In this document: positions 9,618 through 23,833 of the stretch, one piece after another
Position numbering within the stretch: position 1 is the first letter of the stretch
Layout of the letters: each line of letters begins with the position of its first letter
Assembly (NCBI RefSeq): GCF_024679095.1
Contig: NC_066509.1
Coordinates: forward strand, 19,089,825 to 19,153,824
Direction of reading: 5' to 3'
From: Eriocheir sinensis
Taxonomy: Eukaryota > Arthropoda > Malacostraca > Decapoda > Varunidae
DNA length: 64,000 bases
Program-made: the position numbers and the translations under genes
The notes under the pieces: model-generated
Told to the model about the DNA's origin: nothing
The model's input: the letters and a program-made list of their open reading frames with translations, nothing else
Databases searched by the model: none

Positions 9618-10078
9618 TGTCTTGATAACTCCTCGAACCTCTTTCTTCTCAATTTCTGCAACATTCGCGGTCTTCGTTCTAATTTTCATTCTGTTGAACA
9701 TCATCTCTCTTCCTCTAAATCTCACCTTCTTTTCCTCACCGAAACACAGGCTTCTGAGGCTACTGACAGCAATCTCTACTCTGTTCCCTCCTACTATCTC
9801 TATCCTAAATTTCAATCCAAAGCTGGATGTTGCGCCTACGTGCGCATCGACATCACTTGCTCTCGTGCCCACAACCTTGACTCCTCTGAATTTTCTTCAT
9901 TGTCATTCTATTACTAAATACATATGTGCTGTTTATCTCTCACCTAACTCTACTAACTATGTAAAATTCTTTGACTATTTGAACTCTAAAGTGGAGCACA
10001 TCTTGACCCACTCTCCCTTCGCTGAAATCTCCATCCTAGGAGATTTCAATGTTTCATCCTCTTTCACCGACCATCCTG
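9618..10078 (+). pseudogene. ORF2 endonuclease domain, N-terminal part (copy B)
   Basis: Reading begins CLDNSSNLFLLNFCNIRGLR and continues with HLLFLTETQASEATDSN, including the conserved LTET of APE-type endonucleases. Then come SKAGCCAYVRIDITCSRAHN and, after a frame change near 9890, CHSITKYICAVYLSPNS and AEISILGDFN, the catalytic GDFN of the endonuclease fold. Compared with what the family would need, the residues right after GDFN appear deleted in frame (GDFNVSSSF). No convincing initiator methionine is visible. The frame change and deletion make it non-functional as read. The domain is cut at HPG by the Harbinger element and resumes at 11,504. Confidence 0.8.
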
Positions 10079-10270
10079 GGCCCGTACTTATAAAGAATAT
10101 GTTTCGCTTATGTGAGGCATAAATCAAGAAAATGGCGGATACCGAGACGAAAGGGAAGCATAAACCTTAGGTTTCAACTAAGCGGAACCTAAATTGACTT
10201 GCCAGCTACGCGCGGGGTGGAGGTAACATTGCATTCCTTAGGTCGACCTAAGCGAAGCATAACAGTCAAG

Positions 10271-10476
<206 letters not shown>

Positions 10477-10656
10477 TGCACAAGTACAAGGCCAAGTCAA
10501 TTGAATTCCCTTGATTGAAAAGAAAAGGCAGAACATTACAAATGTTATTTTCATCAAGTACTTAATAAGCATTGAAATTTACAAGACTGTCACTATTTGC
10601 TTGTTAACCATTCCTTGCACTTCATGAATACCATTTTATTTCAAGAAAAATCCTAC

Positions 10657-11113
10657 CTTTTCCATCCCTGTCCTTATGGAAGGCCCTTATTTTAGTTTTT
10701 GCATCTTGCATCACTGTCTGCCAGCGTCTCTGGCACTGCTTCGTGCACCTACTAAAGCCTGGGTGGAGTGCCGCTAGGCGAGTGACAGTGCTGCCCCACG
10801 CCTTCGTCTTCGCCTCAACAGAGCAGCCATTTTCCGAAAAATTTCCTTTGAGGATGGCTGCTTTATCCCTATAGAGCTGTACGAGGGAGAGAGTTTCAGT
10901 GTACGTCCAGTTGGTATTGCGGTGACGTGTCTGCCGAGGAGGCTGTAGCTGGGGCGGCGGCTGTTCCTGCTGCTGCTGCTTCTGTTGTGGCTGGGGATGA
11001 GGCTGTGGTCCCTCCTGCTGCTGCTCCTGAAGAGGCTGCTGCTGCTGCTGTTGCTGCTGACCTCGCTGGCTGCTGAGGGGCTCTAAAGGTCGTGGCTGGC
11101 TGTTGGCGTCCAT
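10657..11113 (-). CDS. Myb/SANT-like DNA-binding protein of Harbinger element, first exon
   Basis: The minus-strand ATG at 11,113 lies in a strong start context (CAGCCATGGACG). The product begins MDANSQPRPLEPLSSQRG. Residues about 19-60 are rich in Gln and Pro, and a Myb/SANT-like domain follows at about 65-145. The domain carries spaced tryptophans: WTYTETLSLVQLYRD, AKTKAWGSTVTRLAALHPG, and CTKQCQRRWQTVMQDAKTKI. In Harbinger elements the Myb-like protein binds the termini and brings the transposase to the nucleus and DNA. The frame is intact over 152 codons. At 10,657 it meets a donor-like AAAG|GTAGGA, so the exon probably ends there; without splicing it reads on to a stop at 10,622. Downstream exons are not visible inside the element. 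It could be a transposon gene still under constraint or simply a recent copy. Confidence 0.6.
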
Positions 11114-11503
11114 GGCTGACTGCTGGCCTGAAGCTCGCGGGAATGTTTGTTTACATGTTTGAGGGGCTACGTCTTTAATTTTATCATTATTCCATGTGAT
11201 GTTGGTCTATGCATCGCCAACAATACCCAAAAATATTTTTATTTTATTTAATATATATTTCCAATACGTCAATATGCTTTTAACATCAAAATTATACCAA
11301 ATTCCAACATTTTATTTTGAGTTGGCATCCCTTTCATATGTGCAGCTCAGGGTTTGGCAACGATGTACTAATACTCGCTTATGACGAGCTGGTTATGTTG
11401 AGGGGGTGAAACGTAAGGAGGGGGGTTATGTCGCGTCATTGTTAATACTCGGATATGTCTCAGTTTACGTCTCACATAAATTTCTTTATAAGTACGGGCC
11501 CTG

Positions 11504-13872
11504 GTGAACAAGCCTACAACTTTGCTATCCTCAACGACCTAGAGCAGTTGGTCCACCACCCTACATATATTCCCGACCGTCTTGGAGACAGGCCCAACAT
11601 TCTAGACCTCTTCCTTACCTCTAATCCTTCTGCTTACTCTGTCAAACTGTTCTCTCCGTTGGGCTCCTCCGATCATAACCTTATTTCTGTATCCTGTCCA
11701 ATCGCTCCTGTACATTCTCTGGACCCACCGAAGAGGCGATGCCTCTGGCATTTTGCTCCAGCTCGGTGGGACGACCTGAGGATGTACTTTTCCGATTTCC
11801 CGTGGAATGATTACTGCTTTCAGGAGAGAGACCCCTCTGTGTGTGCTCAGCGCATCACAGAGGTGATTGTCTCTGGAATGGAGGCATACATTCAACGTAC
11901 TTTCTCTACTCCTCATGCTAAAAAGCCTTGGTTTAATCATGCTTGTTCTCGTGCTATTAAAGATAGAGAGGCAGCTCACAAAAGGTTCCAGAGCCTTCGA
12001 ACTCCCACTAACTTTGATCTATACATTTCAGCTAAGAATCGTGCCAAATCTATTCTCCGACTTACCAAAACTTCTTTTATAAATAGAAAATGTCAACACC
12101 TTGCTACTTCTAATTCTTCCCGTGACTTCTGGCATCCAGCCAAAAATATCTCCTCCAATTTCACTGCTTCCTTTTTCCCTCCTCTCCTTAACCCTGACGG
12201 CACCATCGCCGTCTCATCTGTCTCTAAGACTGAACTCTTCGCTCAAACTTTCTGTAAGAACTCCACCATGGACGATTCTGGGCATATTCCTCCTACTCAT
12301 CCCCCCTCTGACTCCTTTATGCCTGTTATTAAGATTCTTCCTAATGATGTTTTCTATGCCCTCTCTGGTCTCAACTCTCAGAAGGCTTATGGACCTGATG
12401 GAGTGCCTCCTATTGTCCTTAAAAACTGTGCTTTTGAGCTGACACACTGCCTGGTCAAACTCTTTCGTCTCTGCCTATCAACATCTATCTTTCCTTCCTG
12501 CTGGAAGTATGCTTTTGTACAGCCTGTGCCTAAGAGGGGTGACCGTTCCAATCCCTCAAACTACCGCCCTATAGCTTTACTTTCCTGTCTATCTAAAGCT
12601 TTTGAATCAATCCTTAACCGGAAGATTCAAAAGCACCTTTCCACTTCTAACCTTCAATCTGATCGCCAGTATGGATTCCGCAAGGGGCGTTCTACTGGCG
12701 ATCTGCTTGCTCTCTTAACTGACTCTTGGTCATCCTCTCTTAGCCGTTTTGGTGAAACTTTCTGTGTTGCGCTAGACATATCGAAAGCCTTCGATAGAGT
12801 CTGGCACCAGTCTTTGCTTTCTAAACTGCACTCTCTCGGATTCTGTCCCTCTCTCTGTTCCTTTATCTCCAGTTTCCTTTCCGGCCGTTCTATCTCTGCG
12901 GTGGCAGACGGTCACCGCTCTTCCCCTAAACCTATCAACAGTGGCGTTCCACAGGGCTCTGTCCTATCACCCACTCTCTTCCTGTTATTCATCAATGATC
13001 TTCTTTCCATAACAAACTATCCTGTCCACTCGTACGCCGACGACTCCACTCTGCATTATTCAACTTCTTTCAATAGAAGACCATTACAACAGGAAGTACA
13101 CGACTCCAAACAGGAGGCTGCAGAACGCTTAACATCAGACCTTGCTATCATTTCCGATTGGAGCTGAAGGAACCTTGTGTCCTTCAATGCCTCAAAAACT
13201 CAATTTCTCCACCTATCAACTCGACACAATCTTCCAAACACCTGTCCCTTAGTCTTCGACAACACTCAGCTGTCACCTTCTTCAACAGTAAACATCCTCG
13301 GTCTATCCTTAACTCAAAATCTCAACTGGAAACTTCATATCTCCTCTCGCTTAATCAGCTTCCTCGAGGTTGGGCGTTCTGTATCGTCTCCGCTAGTTCT
13401 TCTACCCCGCGTAGTTGCTAACTATATACAGGGGCCTTCTCCGCCCTCGTATGAAGTATGCATCTCACGTGTGGGGGGGCTCCACTCACACAGCTCTTCT
13501 GGACAGAGTGAGGGCTAAGGCTCTTCGTCTCATCAGTTCTCCTCCTCCTACTGATAGTCTTCTACCTCTTAAATTCCGCCGCGATATTGCCTCCCTTTCT
13601 ATCTTCTATCGATATTTCCACGCTGACTGCTCTTCTGGATTTGCTAACTGCATGCCTCCCCCCTCCCGCGGCCCCGCTGCACACGACTTTCTACTCATGC
13701 TCATCCCTATACTGTCCAAATCCCTTATGCAAGAGTTAACCAGCATCTTCACTCTTGCATCCCTCACGCTTGTAAACTCTGGAACAATCTTCCTTCATCT
13801 GTATTTCCTCCTGCCTACGACTTAAACTCTTTCAAGAGGAGGGTATCAGGACACCTCTCCTCCCGAATTTGA
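11504..13872 (+). pseudogene. ORF2 endonuclease C-terminus, RT and C-terminal domain (copy B)
   Basis: After the insertion the frame continues [20 protein letters not shown] and [16 protein letters not shown], the SDH motif that ends the APE endonuclease. The RT follows: [67 protein letters not shown] (motif A); [17 protein letters not shown] (motif B); and YADD at 13,033-13,044 (motif C). The frame is open from 11,504 to a TGA at 13,165-13,167, where DWGK has become DWS-stop. It continues in the same frame to about 13,345, then shifts near 13,400. The C-terminal region (GGSTHTALLDRVRAKALRLI) ends at TGA 13,870-13,872. All RT catalytic residues are present, but the stop and shift break the protein, making this a young pseudogene. 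Confidence 0.85.
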
Positions 13873-13987
13873 CCTCTCTTTCAGCCACCTCATTTGATTT
13901 TTTTGGGGGGGAGGAGCGAGTAGCGGGCTTTTTTTTTATTGTTTTCTTTTTTGTGTGCCCTAGAGCTGCCTCCTTTGTTGTAAAAAA

Positions 13988-13992
<5 letters not shown>

Positions 13993-14075
<83 letters not shown>
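13993..14075. repeat. (TA)n microsatellite at retrotransposon tail
   Basis: Pure TA tract of about 41 units that begins 2-3 bases after the A-rich tail of copy B. The stretch 14,076-14,675 has no gene; it includes a short (GA)n at about 14,133-14,148 and a triple TTTACCG direct repeat near 14,370-14,390. Confidence 0.95.
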
Positions 14076-14077
<2 letters not shown>

Positions 14078-14675
14078 GGAGGGGTTCAAAATTACGCTCC
14101 GCCTTGGGTATCAAATACTTTAAGAACGCCTCTGAGAGAGAGAGAGAGTTTGTCTACAAGTCATCTTCAGTATAATACAGAACATCTTGAATTGCATATC
14201 TTAGAACATGAATGAAGAGAATTGTTTAAATAAGGGATCCCTCATAACGTCAATACACCTATAATAAGTAAAATATTGCCTATATAAGACAAGATCTTTG
14301 ATAGAATTATAATATGCACAGAAAATATTGTAGAAGATGTCTATAGGGCTAAACTTAGTAAAGATGCATACCGTTTACCGTTTACCGTTGATGAGGTTTC
14401 AGGCCTGCTGCTCCGCCGCTGATGCAGCGCTCTACGAGGGCCGTCAACAATTTCAACGTTAGCCGCAATAATAGTCTTCGATGCACTTATTCTCAAACAT
14501 CGTAGTGAGTGGTGAGTGTCTTAATTTCTTTTACGAATAATATCACATATAGCAATTAGTTCAGTGTTGATGTCTGCTATTTTCCTTATAGTATCACTAT
14601 TAAATATTCAACAATTATTTCCAGCACACTGAACATTCATCACACACAATTTATCTTTGAGTAGAGACACTATAA

Positions 14676-15740
14676 TTAATTGCCATGATCAGTCATGTTA
14701 CGAGTTCTCTCAATTTCAGTCTGGAGGACTACACAACACTGGTCATTCGCTGAGTGGTTGATTTCAGGCTTTTTGTATCTCACACAATTTATGCATTTAT
14801 TCTCAGCCATGGTGCACTCCTTTGATTTATGATTGCCAGCGCATTTGAAACAATTAGGGGCATCTCCATTGGTCTTGGCAGTACAGTTGGCCTCAAGATG
14901 GCCGTATCTCTGAGAGTGATAGCATATAATTGCATGGTATCTGTCTTTCACTGTGTATATTTCCCATTCTAATTTTAGCCTGTGATTCTTGTGAATCAGC
15001 TCTCTTACAGTTGGGTCACACCTCAAAATGTAGTGCATCGTGCCGCCAGCCGCAGGCTTGCTAAAAACCAGCTCAATCTTATCATCAACACCCCCAATGG
15101 CGTGTAAGAACTCATTGCGGTCTAAGATGGTCTCCTTTATTTTTTCCTTGGTCTCCTCTTTATGCACACTGCATATCATGATCCTTGGTTTCATCTTTCC
15201 AACACTCTTGGTATTGATTTGCTCAACAGACTCCAGTTTTGAGCAGCCTCATCCTGTGTTCTCATTATCAAAGTTCCTGACAATGTTACCTCTATTTGTA
15301 AATCTTGAATCAGTTATTTAAATACCATTCCATGCCTGGGAGACTTCATCCTTCATGTCTGTTGCCTTCTTTTCCTGTGTAGAAGCTTTTACAACTAAGA
15401 GATTTTTCTTGACCTTCTTGCCCCTCTTTGCCACCTCAGCCCAGCTAGATTCAGCATGCTCAGCAAGTTTAAGGGTGTCAACAACTGATCCCAGCTCCTC
15501 CTGCACCCTCACACCCCTTGATTCAGCTTCATCCTTAACCACAGATATTTCCTTAGCTAATTCTTGCTTGAATTCATCCATTTTTTCCACAATTTTGGTA
15601 GCCAGAGACGCTTTATGGAGGCATGGGTTGCACATCCAATTAATTTTAGGTATATTCTCCTGCTTAATTCCAGACAAATGAGCACACTGCACATGACACC
15701 ATCTAGGGCACAGACAGCATCCAATCCAACGGGTGCTTGG
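14676..15740 (-). pseudogene. non-LTR retrotransposon ORF1 (PHD finger plus zinc-knuckle gag), decayed
   Basis: On the minus strand the reading starts with the second half of a PHD finger (WIGCCLCPRWCHVQCAHLSG, then INWMCNPC). A Lys/Glu-rich probable coiled coil follows (KIVEKMDEFKQELAKEISVV), then AESSWAEVAKRGKKVKKNLL. A stop at about 15,318 and a frame change lead to SRFTNRGNIVRNFDNENTG, another stop, then KLESVEQINTKSVGK. From 15,194 an open frame holds the RNA-binding-like region. Three zinc knuckles follow: CYHSQRYGHLEANC, in which the expected second Cys is Ser; CFKCAGNHKSKEC; and CINCVRYKKPEINH...C. It ends NMTDHGN at 14,676. ORF1 proteins of this build coat element RNA. No ORF2 adjoins it on this strand, and copy B lies in the opposite orientation. 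Confidence 0.75.
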
Positions 15741-15945
15741 CTTTGCCAGCCATATGTATGTATATGTTATGCTGAAATATGTATGTATATGTAGTAATGA
15801 TAATTAATTTAGCCTAACATAAATGTAAAACGTATATATATGTAATAATAAAATATGTATGTATATGTAATAATAAAATATGTATGTATATGTAATAATG
15901 ATTAGTAATTTAGCCTAACGGAAATGTAAAATGTCCTGTTATTAT
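15740..15945. repeat. AT-rich local repeat (ATGTATGTATATGTAATAAT type)
   Basis: The phrase AATATGTATGTATATG recurs at least four times, and a TTAGCCTAAC...AAATGTAAAA phrase occurs twice, forming a short irregular tandem repeat. Confidence 0.7.
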
Positions 15946-15991
15946 TGTTATTACTGTTCTGTCCGTTTTGAAGAGTGTGGCGGAGGTGGGG

Positions 15992-15993
<2 letters not shown>

Positions 15994-16024
<31 letters not shown>
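15994..16024. repeat. (GT)n microsatellite
   Basis: About 15 GT units bordering the CpG-rich segment. Confidence 0.95.
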
Positions 16025-16025
<1 letters not shown>

Positions 16026-16029
16026 GCCT

Positions 16030-16990
16030 CACTAGGTGTCATTAGAGTTCAAAGGCTGTTGCTGTGTCACGTCATCAACGTGCAGGTTACACAGTCACTG
16101 GACGCCCCGGGACACTCCGAGATGCCCGTGTCAGCTGACCAACACCGGAGCGACGACGGGGCGCGGCGAGCACTGCACACCCTGCGGGGCTCCATCGCGC
16201 TGCCTCGCCTCACACTGTAAAATGGCCGCCCCACAAGTGCCCCGCCATGCCAGGGGCACTCTGGCTACCGCTCCTCCGTCATCTTCATGCTGATGTTTTT
16301 AAACACAACACCCACTGGAGGAGTGCCAAAGCCTGCAGCCACGAGAAAGCCGCCCACGCTAGTGTATACCCGTGAATGAGTCACAGCGTAGCGGCCATCA
16401 CCGTCACGTCACGGGCTGCCGCTGCGCAGTCGCCCCGCCCTCCGCCACCGCAGCCACACCGCCCCGTCCCTCCGCTGCCCTGCCCGTCCTCTGCTGCTGC
16501 TCGGCGGGGTGCCACCATTGGCCTGAAGCTCATATTACCTCGTCTCGGTGTGATAGGCGCCAGTACCGGCACAGTAATGGGTGAAAGATAAAGCACAAAG
16601 TGGCCTCTGGTGACCTGCCTGCCGCCGGGCGACACCCGTCCGTCTCCCTCGCTCCGCACCCCGCACTCTGCCTCTCAGTCCCAGGCCCTGGCCTCCTCTG
16701 GACCTCGTCAGTGCCCTGGGGACACAGTAACAGTCACTTACGGCTGCATAAAGGGAGGCAGGAAAGTGACGCTGAAGGCAGAACACAACGCCGGGGTCGC
16801 CCGCGAGCGGACCAATCACATCACAAGAGGTGGTGTTTCCTCAGAGCAGAGAGCGGGGAGGTAGGGGAGGGGAGGAGGGCCTGGCGACGCGGAACATGGC
16901 CGCCACGCGCTGGGACCCATATAGCCTAGTCCAGCCCCATTATCCTGCCCTAGCGACACCACGCCCCCTTCCTCGTGTCCAAATGAAAGG
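16030..16990. promoter_or_regulatory. CpG-rich segment, possible promoter or first-exon region
   Basis: This roughly 1-kb stretch is GC-rich with many CpGs, which stands out against the AT-rich surroundings. It contains two similar start contexts. AAAATGGCCGCC at 16,219 opens a 23-codon frame beginning MAAPQVPRHARG. AACATGGCCGCC at 16,893 opens a 58-codon frame (16,896-17,072) beginning MAATRWDPYSLVQPHYPALA. Several overlapping longer frames exist on both strands, as expected in GC-rich DNA. No domain is recognisable. A promoter or 5' exon role is inferred from composition only. Confidence 0.3.
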
Positions 16991-17040
16991 GTTAACCAGA
17001 ATCTTCACTCTTTGGTCCCTTCCAATAGTAAACTACATCG
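16975..17040 (+). mobile_element. short non-LTR ORF2-like fragment
   Basis: TGTCCAAATG..GGGTTAACCA through TCTTCACTCTT and a following GTAAACT match the end of ORF2 in copies B and C (about 13,715-13,785) with gaps. It is about 60 bp long and diverged, so the match is weak. Confidence 0.35.
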
Positions 17041-17115
17041 CAGCCTCCCTTGAACGGCGTATTCTTAATTAAACTTTTTGCTACGGCTGTCGGCTTCATA
17101 CTCGCTTAAGAAAAT

Positions 17116-17119
<4 letters not shown>

Positions 17120-17205
<86 letters not shown>
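17120..17205. repeat. (CT)n microsatellite
   Basis: Pure CT dinucleotide tract of about 43 units. Confidence 0.98.
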
Positions 17206-17209
<4 letters not shown>

Positions 17210-18882
17210 CTAACCCATGTTGCCAACGAGGGCCGCGCCATTCCCTCCCATCCTTGTATTTCTGTTTCACTGTCAACAATTCCCGGATGACAACACTCGC
17301 GAGCGGCAGCAACTTGTCACTATGAGCCATTCAGCGGACAGACGTATTGCCTTACATAATATGTTATACTTATTTAATCCCTAACGACCCGATGTGTCAC
17401 ACGGGGATTCCAGAACTGGGCTGAACATGTGTGTTGCTACGCTGCGGCCGTTCCTGCTCGCTGCCACTTGTACTTTAAATATGTAGTTGTTATGGAGATG
17501 AATAGGAGGTGGACACATATATTCCTAACGCTACGGGTGTTCTCGCTGTCACTCAGGGTATTAAATATGTGGTTGTTTATATAAGTATGAATGTTAATAT
17601 TTTCTATATGTTATAGAAGTTAAAATGTAGGTAAAATGTAATTGTTTGTCTATATAGATATGAATGTTTGTAATCACTCTATGGCTTAAGAGGCAAAATG
17701 TAAAATGTATAGTTGTTATTTTATTCTTTTTAACATATTTCCGTCTGTCCTCAAACACACACTCGCTCGGTCGCCCCTACACAAAATTTTCGCCGTCCTA
17801 GTGACCACAGATTATTAAAAATGTAATTGTCTATATATGAAATTTATTTTCTTATCTTTTCATTTTTCACAGGGCAGCAATAATATGTACACATGCCCAT
17901 ATTCTCGCTGGCCTTCAAACACACTCACTCACTCACTCACTCACTCGCTCCCACACATAATATTTTCGACCATCACACACAAAATGTTTAAAGTGCAAAA
18001 GTATAGAAAACACTCTTTGGTGCCGCCGTGAGCTCCGCTCCTATATTTTAAAGCCAAACCCGCAGTCACAAAGTTGAAAATGCAAATATATAGTCACGCC
18101 GGCCTTCAGTGGCGAGAGTCCCCCCCGTTTTGGGAGGATCCACCTGGAGCCTGGCAGCCCCGTGCTGTTGATTGGTTTACTGTCAGCATGGCAGTTTTGG
18201 ATGGATGGGTGCGCTTTCATTGATCATGTATTATGTCATCAAGTAGCTACTGTCAGAGTTGTGTTCCGAGACGTTCAGTCCTCATATAGGTTAGGCTTGG
18301 TATGTTGTCAGGCGGCACCCTACGTGGTATGTAACGTTGCAATGAAGCGCGACAAAAACTTCAAGGATGTATTTTACATCTGAAATAAAGAAAACGCAAT
18401 TATTGGAGCAAGTACGAAAGAGTGAACTGAATTTTGTTGCAGGAGATGGAAGGCTTGAAGGAAGGATGGAAAGGATGAAGAGGATTATGATGTGATTGAT
18501 GTGCGGTGTTCTGGTTTCAATTGCGGTGCGGGATGAAGGTGTGTGCAGTGCGTATCATTGGTGTAAAGCGACATGACTGGTGTTGAGGGCCGCGAAAAGG
18601 GTCGAGTTGAAGTGCACGCGAGATACGAAGATAAAGACGAACCACGACATGTCTTGAATAATTGATCTACTCAGTGTTCAAGTCCATGGATCACTGGCGA
18701 GGCGGATCCGATTCTATTACATGATATTCAACGAGCGGCTGATTGGTGAAGAGCTACACGGATCCGGGCTCGGCGACTAACCACACCCCGAAGAAAAAAA
18801 GTTAATATGTAGCCAAATAAATAAAGTCAGATAGCAGAGGTAGTTTGGAAGTAGCTTTAATTATGACAGTACGGGTAGTGTG
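17206..18882. other. intergenic stretch without a supportable gene
   Basis: I see no gene here. Between 17,470 and 17,850 loosely repeated TTAAATATGTAGTTGTTAT and ATGAATGTT-type phrases recur, suggesting old local duplications. A short CACT repeat (CACTCACTCACTCACTCACT) lies near 17,920-17,945. Short open frames around 18,160-18,380 and 18,690-18,770 show no motif. Confidence 0.5.
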
Positions 18883-19137
18883 CACGAAAAGGGGGAAGGG
18901 AAGGAGGGGAAGGAGGAGGAGGAGGAGGAAGAGAAAATGAGGGAGAAGAAAAAGAAGAAAAGAAAAAAACAAGAAAACGAAGATAAAGAAGAAGAAAAAG
19001 AAGTAATAGAAAAAGGAGAAAAAAAAGAAGATCGAAAAGAGGAAGAAAAGGAAGAGGTAAAAGTAAGGAAGAAAAAGTAGAAGAACAAAAAAAACAAAAA
19101 AACAAGAGGAGGAGGAGGAGGAGGAGGTGGAGGGGGA
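18883..19137 (+). repeat. polypurine (GA/AAG-rich) tract
   Basis: About 250 bases are almost entirely A and G on the plus strand, with GGAGGAGGAGGAGG runs at both ends and AAGAAGAAAAAG runs between. Lys/Glu-rich and Phe/Ser-rich frames across it are low-complexity artefacts. The following 19,138-19,435 holds no supportable gene. Confidence 0.9.
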
Positions 19138-19435
19138 ATGAAAGTTAGCAATGACATCGTACCCAGGTGGTGACTGTCATACTTCCCGTGGCTGCAGACT
19201 GGACCGTATTGCTTGGTGCCTGATCGCCTCGCTTTGGCCGCTCTTGTTAGCAAAAAAGAGAGTGCGTGGAGGGAGGCTGGCGTGGAGGTCCGGAATAATA
19301 GGCCAGACTCGAGACAGCGATTATTGTGGTTGTGTCGCTTCAGAAGTGGCAATCGCGGAGGTTCTTGATTGGTCCTACACACTGGGCTGGAGATCTGTTG
19401 ACGGTATGGCTGGAGGTGGAAGTAAAGAGAAGAGG

Positions 19436-20245
19436 AAATGACCTACGAGTCTTGCTTGCAGTGAAGGAGAGGAAGAAATGAAGTATACGGAGAAGACCTA
19501 TAATCCCTGTGGTTTTACTCTCGGTAGTAGTGAGCTTGGGGGGAGAAAGGAATGAAGTATAAAGAGAAAATAACCTACGATTCATGTGTTCTTACTCGTC
19601 CTTGTAATGAAGTTGAGATGAAGAAATGAAGTTTAGAGGAGAGATAATGGCCTACGATTCCTCAGTTCTAACTCGTCCTCGTAATGAAGTTGAGAAGAAG
19701 GAATGAAGTTTAGAGGAGAGAAAATGGCTTACGATTCCTCTGTTCTAACTCGTGCTTGTAATGAAGTTGAGAGGAATGAATGAAATATAGAAGAGAAAAT
19801 GACCTACGACTCCTCTGTTCTAACTCGTGCTTGTAATGAAGTTGAGAGGAAGGAATGAAATATAGAAGAGAGAAAATGACCTACGATTCCTCTGTTCTAA
19901 CTCGTGCTTGTAATGAAGTTGAGATGAAGGAATGAAATATAGAAGAGAGAAAATGACCTACAATTCCTCTGTTCTAACTCGTCCTTGTAATGAAGTTGAG
20001 AGGAAGGAATGAAATATAGAAGAGAGAAAATGACCTACGATTCCTCTGTTCTAACTCGTCCTTGTAATGAAGTTGAGAGGAAGGAATGAAGTTTAGAGGA
20101 GAGAAAATGGCGAACGATTCCACTGTTCTAACTCGTGCTTGTAATGAAGTTGAGATGAAGGAATGAAGTTTAGAGGAGAGAAAATGGTCAACGATTCCTG
20201 TGCTTTATATTTTGCTTTTATTGAAGTTGAGAAGGAAACGAAGGA
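19436..20245 (+). repeat. 77-bp minisatellite, about 10 copies
   Basis: The unit carries ATGACCTACGATTCCTCTG, then TTCTAACTCGTGCTTGTAAT, GAAGTTGAGAGGAAGGAATG and AAATATAGAAGAGAGAAA. The AAGTTGAG phrase recurs at about 19,611, 19,688, 19,765, 19,840, 19,917, 19,994, 20,071, 20,148 and 20,225, that is every 77 bp (one interval is 75). Both outer copies are degenerate and the central ones nearly identical. Confidence 0.93.
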
Positions 20246-20494
20246 CAACAAGTATACCACTGCAATTTTTACTGTGATGAATGTGGTTTGAGCATCAATT
20301 AAGAAATTTTTGGGAAGTTGAAGTAATGAACAATTGTTTTTTTTTATTTACTTCCATATGGAGACATGTTTTTTTCTTTCTTGTCTTGTATAATGAGTGT
20401 AATATTGGCGTATCACTGGCAACATTTTCACTAGAAGCTTTATAACAATGATTCAAGTTTTATAACTCTTAATAAAACTTTATTATCCAATTCT

Positions 20495-20496
<2 letters not shown>

Positions 20497-20552
<56 letters not shown>
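20497..20552. repeat. (GT)n microsatellite
   Basis: About 28 GT units. Flanks 20,246-20,496 and 20,553-20,841 show no gene. Confidence 0.97.
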
Positions 20553-20553
<1 letters not shown>

Positions 20554-20840
20554 CCTACTTACTTCTGTTACGTAGAAAGGTCTTTATAATCTTGAGTACA
20601 TGTGGCCATATAATTGTTGCCTTTAAGGATCATAGTTGTATATTGAACATTTTGAAAGAGAGCAAACTCCCCCACACACACACATGCCCACGCAGGTATA
20701 ACCAGTTAGCAGAAGTGAGCGGACAGGTGAGGCGTGTTATTTTGCCCAGTTATTATATTCAACAATGGATGGGCAAACATAAATCTTCTCAAAAGTAGTT
20801 TTCTAACGGTATGGGCGGCTGTTTTTATGAAAGGAAGTAG

Positions 20841-21140
<300 letters not shown>

Positions 21141-21142
21141 TA

Positions 21143-23609
<2,467 letters not shown>

Positions 23610-23635
23610 CTGGAATATTGGGCCACACAAACACA

Positions 23636-23669
23636 AGACCGAGTCCGTTAAAACACACTGACACACACA

Positions 23670-23732
<63 letters not shown>

Positions 23733-23793
23733 CTTAAATTCATAACAAAAACTGGGCCCAAATCCCACATACAGACATAGGTCAAAGTTATGA

Positions 23794-23832
<39 letters not shown>
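23636..23832. repeat. 42-bp unit, (AC)n and (CAA)n tracts at palindrome centre
   Basis: One 42-bp-type unit (GACCGAGTCCGTTAAAACAC, from 23,637) is followed by an AC tract at about 23,657-23,730 and a (CAA)n tract at about 23,798-23,832. Confidence 0.9.

Positions 23833-23833
<1 letters not shown>

Noticed and set aside
16372..16929. Overlapping frames of 70-109 codons in the CpG-rich segment
   Set aside because: GC-rich DNA gives stop-poor frames on both strands; none has a recognisable motif, so only the regulatory or exon possibility is kept.
18861..19382. Ser/Phe/Pro-rich minus-strand protein of 173 codons
   Set aside because: Complement of the polypurine tract; low complexity only.
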